Assembly (NCBI GenBank): GCA_949500635.1 | Contig: CATAWQ010000019.1 | Span: 1-13,844 of the forward strand | DNA: 13,844 bases | Direction: 5' to 3' | Source of the DNA: an uncultured Mycoplasmatota bacterium | GTDB lineage: Bacteria > Bacillota_I > Bacilli_A > Mycoplasmatales > Mycoplasmoidaceae | Shown here: positions 8,189 through 13,844 of the stretch, in pieces | Layout: the number at the start of each line of letters is the position of its first letter | How positions within the stretch are numbered: the stretch's first letter is position 1 | Program-made: the position numbers and the translations under genes | The notes under the pieces: model-generated | The model's database searches: none | What the model was told of the DNA's origin: nothing | What the model saw: only the letters and a program-made list of their open reading frames with translations

Positions 8189-8784
8189 TGATAAATTCAA
8201 ATTTTGACTATTTAATAGATGGATTAAAATCATTGCCTGGTGTTGGTAAAAAACAAGCAGAAAGGATTGCTCATTTTCTTGTTAAAAAAGATGAAAGATT
8301 TATTCAAGAATTTGTTAACAGAATAGTGTCGGCAAAACAAAAAATTAAAATTTGTTCAATTTGTAATAATTATTGTTTAGGTGAAATTTGTGATATTTGT
8401 GCTAATCAATCAAGAGACAAGACAAAAATTTGTGTAGTGTCTACCCAAGAAGATTTGCAAAAAATTGAGGAAACTAATGGATATACAGGACAATACTATA
8501 TTCTTAATGGAGAAATTAATGTTAAGAATAAAGAGTATTTAAATCAAGATATTATTAAAAAGTTCATGCATTTACTTAAAAATAATAAAGTAAAAGAAGT
8601 GATTATTGCTACAAATTGAACAATAAATGGAGAAGCAACTGCAGCATTTATTAAGAAAATAGTAAATCAAATTTGTGACGCGCAAGTATTTAGAATTGCT
8701 TTAGGATTACCTATTAATTCTGCATTAGATTATGCAGACAGCCTTACATTAAAATATGCGCTTAAAAACAAGACAAAATATTAA
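8188..8784 (+). CDS. recR: Recombination mediator protein RecR
   Basis: Acts with RecO (and RecF) to load RecA onto gapped single-stranded DNA. Its 198 residues equal the usual length. Domain order is complete: helix-hairpin-helix LPGVGKKQAERIAHFL (16-31), a four-cysteine zinc site with Cys56, Cys59, Cys68 and Cys71, a Toprim domain beginning at ICVVS (81-85), and the C-terminal FRIALGLPINSALDYADSLT segment. Two Toprim positions differ from the usual family sequence: the Glu of ICVVE is Ser85, and the Glu of TVEGEAT is Asn147 in TINGEAT. Trp144 (TGA) replaces a common Pro. These changes may be lineage drift, since RecR is not a nuclease. It is translated in a TAATG overlap with ybaB. Function as RecR is likely but the Toprim changes deserve note. 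Confidence 0.93.
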
Positions 8785-8803
8785 AAATTATTTTTTTAAT
8801 ATT
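8777..8803 (+). terminator. Weak A/T-only hairpin after recR
   Basis: AATATTAAAAA (8777-8787) can pair with TTTTTAATATT (8793-8803) around the recR stop. All pairs are A-T and the T run is inside the stem rather than after it, so termination is doubtful. It is the only hairpin between recR and pstS. Confidence 0.25.
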
Positions 8804-8816
8804 TATATTATTTATC

Positions 8817-8822
8817 TATAAT
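8817..8822 (+). promoter_or_regulatory. Likely -10 box of the pst operon
   Basis: TATAAT in the context TTATCTATAAT, the same 11 bases as upstream of tsaC, lies 27 bases before the pstS ATG. That predicts a leader of about 20 bases, unlike the leaderless tsaC. No Pho box or clear -35 is visible. Confidence 0.5.
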
Positions 8823-8849
8823 GTATGCGATTAGATTTAAATAGCCATC

Positions 8850-9980
8850 ATGAAAAGATGAATTAAAAACAGTTTGTTATCAATCGGTTGTTTAGGTTTA
8901 TTATCTTTTGTTATTGCTTTTTCTACAAATTGAACTCATAAAATAATTATTTCTTCAGTTGGTTCTTCTGGTGTAAAACCATTTATAGAGTATTTTTCTA
9001 AACAATATTTAGAAGAACATAAAGACTTAGATATTACTGTAGATGCAGGCGGATCTGGCTTTGGAATTGAACAAGTGGCTAAGGGTTATACCGATATTGG
9101 TAATGCTTCGAAAGATCCATACAACACCATTGTTAATCAAAGAAAAGATGATTTAGGGGAACTATGAGAAAAAAATCAAATTAAAACATATACAGTTGCA
9201 TGAGAAGGAATATGTTTAATTTATGTTCCACCAAAATTAATTGATAAATCAATAGATTTAAATACAATTCTTGACATTAATCAAGGTAATATCACAAGAC
9301 TATATCAAGCATTTTCTGGTATTTCTAAAGGAGATTATGCTAATGCAAAACCAAAGTTATCTGATTTTATTAGTAATCAAAGTCTTAAAGATAAATTTAA
9401 TGTAAATATTATTCCTTATGTTAGAACAGGGGGTTCTATGACATCAGGAACAGCAGATGCATTCTACACTGATTCTAGAATCAACTTTGATTCAAGTCAA
9501 TTATCTAATGACACTAAAAAAGCACTTGAAGAGGGTTCGTATGGAAATGGATGAAAAATTTATCAAACTGATGAGGCCAACAGCAGAGCGTGAGATATGT
9601 TTGAAAAAAGTAATATACCAGGATCTGTTGTATATCTTTCATCAGGTTTTGTTGTAGAAAACAAAGAACTAATTAAGAAGAAGGGCTATGGTATATTTTC
9701 TTACAACGGTATACCTTTCTTTCATAACAACCAAAGCAAATTGAATGAGGGATATAACTGATGTAGGCCTTTAAATTTAATGTGTTCAATTAATGAAAAG
9801 AATGAAGTTGATTTTATTTTATGATTAATTGAATTAGATCCAAGTCAATGAAAAAACATTGGAGCAGCAGGTTTATCTGATGAACAAAAAGAAAGTATGG
9901 GTGATTTAAAATCTGATTTTGATATTGAATTATTAAAGCAACCACAGCATACTTGATTCGGAGCTAAATATGGCAACTAA
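8850..9980 (+). CDS. pstS: Phosphate ABC transporter, phosphate-binding protein PstS
   Basis: Extracellular substrate-binding subunit that delivers phosphate to the PstCA permease. It has 376 residues. The N-terminus MKRWIKNSLLSIGCLGLL has two early basic residues and a hydrophobic stretch to about residue 25, a membrane anchor or signal. Cys14 lies inside it, but the context LSIGC is a poor lipobox and the hydrophobic stretch continues beyond it. PstS motifs are ISSVGSSGVKPFIEYFS, DAGGSGFGIEQVAKGYTDIG (split by family gaps), and RTGGSMTSGTADAF, which match the phosphate-contacting loops of the family. Several Trp codons are TGA. It is first in the operon, has a -10 box 27 bases upstream, and overlaps the permease gene by 11 bases. 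No Shine-Dalgarno is visible. Assignment rests on motifs and on the operon. Confidence 0.92.
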
Positions 9981-12024
9981 TTCTACTAAAAAATTGATGT
10001 TAAAAAAAGTCAATCAAGATGGAATATCTAATGTTATTACGTCTATTTTATCATGATCATTTGCGCTTGTATTTTTTGCTTTAATAATTTTTATTATCTA
10101 TGCTGCAATTCCTGGATTTCAAGAGTATGGTTTTAAGAATATATTGTTTGCTTCAACATTTGATTTAAATAAAGGTAAGGCATCTATTTGATTACCTTTG
10201 TGTATTACAATTTTAATTTCATTAATTGCTATTATTCTTGCTGGTCCTATTGGAATTAAAACAGCAATATTTATTAAATATAGATTACCAAAAAAATATA
10301 AAAAGCCAACAAGGGTAGCTGTTGAATTATTAGCTGATATTCCATCTGTTATTTTTGGTTTGTTTGCTTCTGAATCTTTAGGAATTTTGGTTAAGAAAAT
10401 TTTTGGGTTAGATTCTTCTTATAATTTGCTAACTGCTGGATTTATGTTAGTGTTTATGATTCTACCAACAGTAGTCTCACTAACACTTAACTCATTGGAT
10501 GGAGCAAACAAAGATTTGATATCTGCTGCAATGGTTTTAGGAAATACTAGAACAAGAGCAATTTATAAAGTTATTAAAAAGGAAGTTAAAGCTGGTATCT
10601 ATGTTGGTATTATTATTGCTTTAGCACGAGCGATTGGTGAAACAATGGCAGTATCTATGATATTACAATCACAAGGGTTTAATAACACTTTTGATCAAGG
10701 ATTTTGAGGAATATTATCTTCGAACTTAAGAACTTTAGGTGCTTTAATTTCAGCAAATATGTTTGCTGAAGGTGGGGGCCCTGCTCTTCAAGGGTTATTG
10801 TTTGCCTTTGGCATATTTTTATTTATTTTCATTATGATTTTAAATTCTGTTGTAATGAGTATTAGTAAACCAAAATCTTCAAAATCTGGATGATATCAAA
10901 AGTTTGTTAAAGTCATATCTAATTCATTAATGATCGTTCCTAGTGCACTTAAAAATTCTTTTAAAAAATTATTTAAAATTAAATCTTTTGATGGGAAAGA
11001 TATTTCTAGATATTTATATAAAAGAGTCAAAAGCGGAAAAATTTTAACTCATTCATATACAGTGTGAAAAATGTTCTGGGAATGAACATCAATGATTATT
11101 ACGATGTCGTTCTTGCTATGAATTACTATTAATATCTTAGGATATGGGGGAACAGCTGTAGTAAGTAGTGATTCAACAATTTTTTGTTTTTCAAAAAACA
11201 CAACAGGACAAGCCTTTGTTAATACAATACTAATCATCATATTGGCGATTGGAATCGGGTTACCTTTATCATTAATGATTGCTATTTATTTAAATGAATT
11301 TGCAAAACAAGGAAAAGTTAAAAAAATCTTATTATTTTTTATAGATTCATTAGGGGCTACACCATCAATTTTATTTGGTATGTTTGGTTTAATCTTCTTT
11401 ATTCAAACATGTGGAATGTCTTCAGCTGGTGTTGCAGGTAAGTCATTAATTGCTGGTGCACTGACAATTCTCATTGTGATTCTTCCAACATTTATTAGGA
11501 CTATTCAACAAGCATTGCAATCTGTACCAAAAGAATTAAGGACTAATTCAATAGCATTAGGTGCAGGCAAATGGGAAACAATTAGAAAAATTGTTTTGCC
11601 GACTGCATTACAAGGTATTACAACAGCAGTTGTGTTGTCTATTGGAAGAATTTTAGCCGAAACTGCTCCTTTGTATTTAACGAGTGGGTTATCTTCTTCT
11701 GGAAGTATTTCTCTTGATAATTCTGGTCAGACATTAACTACAAGAATTTATGATCAGATTTATACAGCTGATATTTCTCAAGGATTATCAGTAATGTATG
11801 AATGTGCATTCATCACTATGATTTTAGTGTTAATCATTATTCTTATTTCACATGTATTAATTCCATATTACTTTGTTTTAAAACAAAAGAAATTAAAAAA
11901 TAAAGGAAGGACACCACCATCAGCGAACAAAACTCATAAAAGAAAAATATTCTCTAAACAAAAGATTGTTAATAATTACATTAATAAAATACAATTAATA
12001 CATAAATATATTAAATTAACATAA
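9970..12024 (+). CDS. Phosphate ABC transporter permease, fused PstC-PstA
   Basis: Transmembrane channel of the phosphate importer: one 684-residue protein in place of the usual separate PstC and PstA (each about 280-320). The frame is open throughout with TGA as Trp. The PstC half has DIPSVIFG (123-130), the coupling-helix EAA loop around [16 protein letters not shown] (186-201), and RAIGETMAV (220-228). A roughly 70-residue polar linker (about 298-365) follows. The PstA half has [13 protein letters not shown] (462-474), a second EAA loop [19 protein letters not shown] (526-544), and [10 protein letters not shown] (559-568). The last 45 residues are basic and polar. ATG 9970 overlaps pstS by 11 bases and is preceded by GGAG at 9960-9963. 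The stop shares a base with pstB. M. genitalium has a similarly long single permease gene, so fusion is probably ancestral in the lineage. Confidence 0.93.
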
Positions 12025-12980
12025 TGACTAAAAATAAAAAAACATCAATTGATCAAGATCAAAAAGATGCAAAAAAAGTAAATAAAATATTAAAAATGGG
12101 CAAGATCTTATCTTGGCTATCTTATTTTACTCTTACACCAAATCAAAAAGCAATTTATAAAAATACTAGAAACAGAATTAAACATGATCTAGAAACTAAA
12201 AAATCAGATTTTAATAAAAACAATATTTTTGAAGTTAAAAATTTTAATTTTTGGTATGGTAATCAGAATAAGCATGCATTAATTGACATTGATACAACAA
12301 TTGCAAGGAATAAGGTAACTGCTTTTATCGGTCCTTCAGGCTGTGGTAAGTCTACATTTTTAAGGTGTCTAAATAGGATGAATGATCAAATAGAAAACAC
12401 ATATAGTACTGGAAACATTTTCTTTGATGACGGAACTAATTTACGTTCACCAAAATTAAACACATTAGAATTAACTACCCGTGTTGGTATGATTTTTCAA
12501 AAACCTTCTCCATTTCCTATGAGCATTTATGACAATATAGCTTATGGTCCGCGTTCTCATGGAATTACTGATAAGAAAATTTTAGATGGTATTGTACAAG
12601 AATCACTAAAAGATGCGGCTTTATGGGATGAAGTAAAAAATAATTTATATGATTTAGGAACTTCATTGTCAGGTGGTCAACAACAAAGATTATGCATTGC
12701 AAGGGCAATTGCTTTAAAACCAGAGGTATTGTTAATGGATGAGCCTACTAGTGGTCTTGACCCAATTGCCACAAGTAAAATTGAAGAATTAGTTTTACAA
12801 CTTAAACAACACTATACTATTATTATTGTTACCCATTCAATGGCTCAAGCACAAAGAGTTAGTGATGATACAGCATTTTTTTATCAAGGAAGATTAATAG
12901 AAAAAGGATCAACTAAAAAAATATTTACTTCTTCTGATAATAAGAAAACAAGAGAATACATATCAGGAAAAATTGGATAG
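12024..12980 (+). CDS. pstB: Phosphate ABC transporter ATP-binding protein PstB
   Basis: Cytoplasmic ATPase that powers phosphate import. The 318 residues exceed the usual 250-275 because of a lysine-rich N-terminal extension of about 68 residues with no ABC motif; the ABC domain starts at [12 protein letters not shown]. Nucleotide-binding elements are complete: Walker [10 protein letters not shown] (103-111), Q-loop Gln159 in [17 protein letters not shown], signature LSGGQQQR (215-222), Walker B VLLMDEP (235-241), D-loop SGLD (243-246) and switch His271. [14 protein letters not shown] and PRSHG are characteristic of PstB among ABC ATPases. ATG 12024 shares one base with the pstCA stop (TAATG). 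The longer start is favoured because it forms that coupled junction and no better start lies nearer the ABC domain. It contains only TGG tryptophans as far as I can see. Confidence 0.96.
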   Translation: MTKNKKTSIDQDQKDAKKVNKILKMGKILSWLSYFTLTPNQKAIYKNTRNRIKHDLETKKSDFNKNNIFEVKNFNFWYGNQNKHALIDIDTTIARNKVTAFIGPSGCGKSTFLRCLNRMNDQIENTYSTGNIFFDDGTNLRSPKLNTLELTTRVGMIFQKPSPFPMSIYDNIAYGPRSHGITDKKILDGIVQESLKDAALWDEVKNNLYDLGTSLSGGQQQRLCIARAIALKPEVLLMDEPTSGLDPIATSKIEELVLQLKQHYTIIIVTHSMAQAQRVSDDTAFFYQGRLIEKGSTKKIFTSSDNKKTREYISGKIG

Positions 12981-12984
12981 GAGG
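12979..12984 (+). promoter_or_regulatory. Perfect Shine-Dalgarno of phoU
   Basis: AGGAGG overlaps the end of the pstB stop codon and lies four bases before the phoU ATG at 12989. It is the strongest ribosome binding site in the window, contrasting with the leaderless starts, and fixes the phoU start. Confidence 0.85.
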
Positions 12985-12988
12985 AAAT

Positions 12989-13684
12989 ATGTCAGTAAAT
13001 TATTCTTTATTAAAAACTTCAGAAAACGAACTTCTTTCAAAATTTAGAACTTTTGCAAAGCATGTTATTTTGTCTTGAAAAGAACTTTACAAGACATTAT
13101 CTGTTGAAAATACGATCACTAAAAAGAAATTAGAAGTATTCTTTGAATATGAAGATCAATCTAACCATTATGAGGCTGAAATTTTAGATGATGCAATGTG
13201 AGCAATTTCTAAAAATCAACCTGTTGGTAATCATTTAAGATTTGTTATTGCAATTCTTAATTCTATTACTGATTTAGAAAGAATGGCCGATTATGTTATG
13301 AGTACAGCAAGATTTTGTAATGCTCATAAAACTGGTGATAAAAAAGTTTTTGCTTTATTGTTAGATTCAATTAAAGATTCATACACATATATTGAAAAGA
13401 TCATTAATTGTTTAATAAACAAGAATGCTGTTGAAACTTATGAATTAGCTATAAAGTATCAAAAGAATTATCAAGTTAAATATCAAGAAACTATGCATAT
13501 ATTATCTAAATACATTCATAACATGAGTGCAAAGCAAGTATCTGAATTTTTAACAGGTTCTATTATTATTTTTAAACACGTAGAAAGAAATGTTGATCAC
13601 GCAGTTAATATTGCAGAGAATTTTATTTATATTAAAGAGTCTAATTTCTTTTTTACTAAAAAATCAAAACAAGCAAATAAATAA
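12989..13684 (+). CDS. phoU: Phosphate transport system regulator PhoU
   Basis: Cytoplasmic all-helical protein that restrains the Pst importer and, in bacteria having it, the PhoR/PhoB system. Its 231 residues are near the family length. The two metal-binding motifs are present in the two repeated three-helix bundles: SITDLERMADYV near residues 91-102 and IFKHVERNVDHAVNIAE near 192-208. Both match the PhoU E/DxxxD pattern. Trp30 and Trp72 are TGA-coded. It is last in the pst operon, eight bases after the pstB stop, with a perfect AGGAGG. No PhoB or PhoR is seen here, so PhoU would act on the transporter itself. The C-terminal tail TKKSKQANK is short and basic. Confidence 0.93.
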
Positions 13685-13712
13685 TTCAAAAAATTTATGG
13701 AAGTTTTTTGAA
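13685..13712 (+). terminator. Possible weak hairpin after phoU
   Basis: TTCAAAAAA (13685-13693) can pair with TTTTTTGAA (13704-13712) directly after the phoU stop, but no T tract follows. A second A/T-rich inverted repeat lies at 13715-13745. Either could end the pst transcript weakly. Nothing else is evident in 13685-13797. Confidence 0.3.
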
Positions 13713-13751
13713 AAATTAATAAACAATTTTTTTGGTTTATTTAATTCTATA

Positions 13752-13757
13752 TATAAT
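13752..13757 (+). promoter_or_regulatory. Possible -10 box for the last gene
   Basis: TATAAT lies 40 bases before the ATG at 13798; a second TATAAA is at 13778-13783. Either could serve, and the A+T richness makes chance matches likely. Confidence 0.3.
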
Positions 13758-13797
13758 AAACATACAAACCAACTTAATATAAAATAAAGTTTTATTT

Positions 13798-13844
13798 ATG
13801 TCAAAAATTGATTTCTTAGGTTTCGGTGGGTTAGACGAAAAACA
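13798..13844 (+). CDS. N-terminus of a probable ribonuclease J (beta-CASP metallo-beta-lactamase), cut by the window edge
   Basis: Only 15 codons are visible: MSKIDFLGFGGLDEK. RNase J proteins typically begin with a short beta strand followed by ALGGxxExGKN, and the IDFLGFGGLDEK start fits the form seen in mycoplasmas. RNase J is a 5'-3' exo/endoribonuclease of mRNA and rRNA processing. None of the catalytic HxHxDH motif lies in the window, so the call rests on this start alone. The gene is 113 bases after phoU and probably separately transcribed. Confidence 0.5.
   Translation, partial: MSKIDFLGFGGLDEK

Noticed and set aside
8825..8866. Short upstream reading frame of 13 codons overlapping the pstS start
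   Set aside because: Its ATG is only two bases after the -10 box, likely upstream of the transcription start, and it has no ribosome binding site.
9457..9657. Open frame inside pstS in another frame
   Set aside because: Out-of-frame shadow within a conserved coding region.
13590..13787. Open frame overlapping the end of phoU
   Set aside because: Mostly inside phoU in another frame, low complexity from A+T-rich sequence, no ribosome binding site.
1..13844. CRISPR arrays, tRNA/rRNA genes, insertion sequences, phage genes or toxin-antitoxin pairs
   Set aside because: No regularly spaced repeats, RNA-gene signatures, transposase or integrase motifs were seen, and coding density leaves little room for them.

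Overview
The window reads cleanly only with genetic code 4 (UGA = Trp). Nearly every gene carries in-frame TGA codons where the family expects tryptophan, for example the WPGELT motif of TsaC. With the very A+T-rich sequence, short intergenic gaps and TATAAT-only promoters, this points to a Mollicute (mycoplasma/spiroplasma-type). The fused PstC-PstA permease and the pstS-pstCA-pstB-phoU order resemble the Mycoplasma genitalium/pneumoniae group, but I cannot place the species. With code 4 applied I found no frameshifted or broken gene.

Layout. 1-1758 (minus): a two-gene de novo purine operon, purC then purF; purF runs off the left edge. 1759-1873: a divergent intergenic region with a promoter on each strand. 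1874-3846 (plus): ridA and an APC-family amino acid permease, closed by an intrinsic terminator. 3899-4453 (plus): tsaC, for t6A tRNA modification. 4450-7475 (minus): oligoendopeptidase pepF, an all-alpha dUTPase and a YgjP-like metalloprotease. 7533-8784 (plus): an unrecognised small membrane protein, ybaB/ebfC and recR. 8850-13684 (plus): the phosphate uptake operon pstS, fused pstCA, pstB, phoU. 13798 to the end (plus): the first codons of a gene that looks like ribonuclease J.

How the genes work together. The Pst proteins form one ATP-driven phosphate importer, with PhoU as its likely regulator. PurF makes phosphoribosylamine and PurC a later purine intermediate; RidA, transcribed divergently, removes reactive enamines/imines and in other bacteria is linked to purine metabolism. 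YbaB and RecR are a widespread DNA-repair pair. The window is gene-dense: the largest non-coding gaps are about 115 bases (1759-1873 and 13685-13797), so no stretch over 300 bases lacks a gene. I see no tRNA, rRNA, CRISPR array, insertion sequence or phage gene.

The most distinctive feature is a recurrent start arrangement in which TATAAT lies only 6-9 bases before ATG. It suggests leaderless or nearly leaderless mRNAs for tsaC, the dUTPase, pepF, the 109-residue membrane protein and ybaB. Two of these starts are identical over 20 bases. I found no convincing undescribed multi-gene system; most of the window is recognisable housekeeping and transport.
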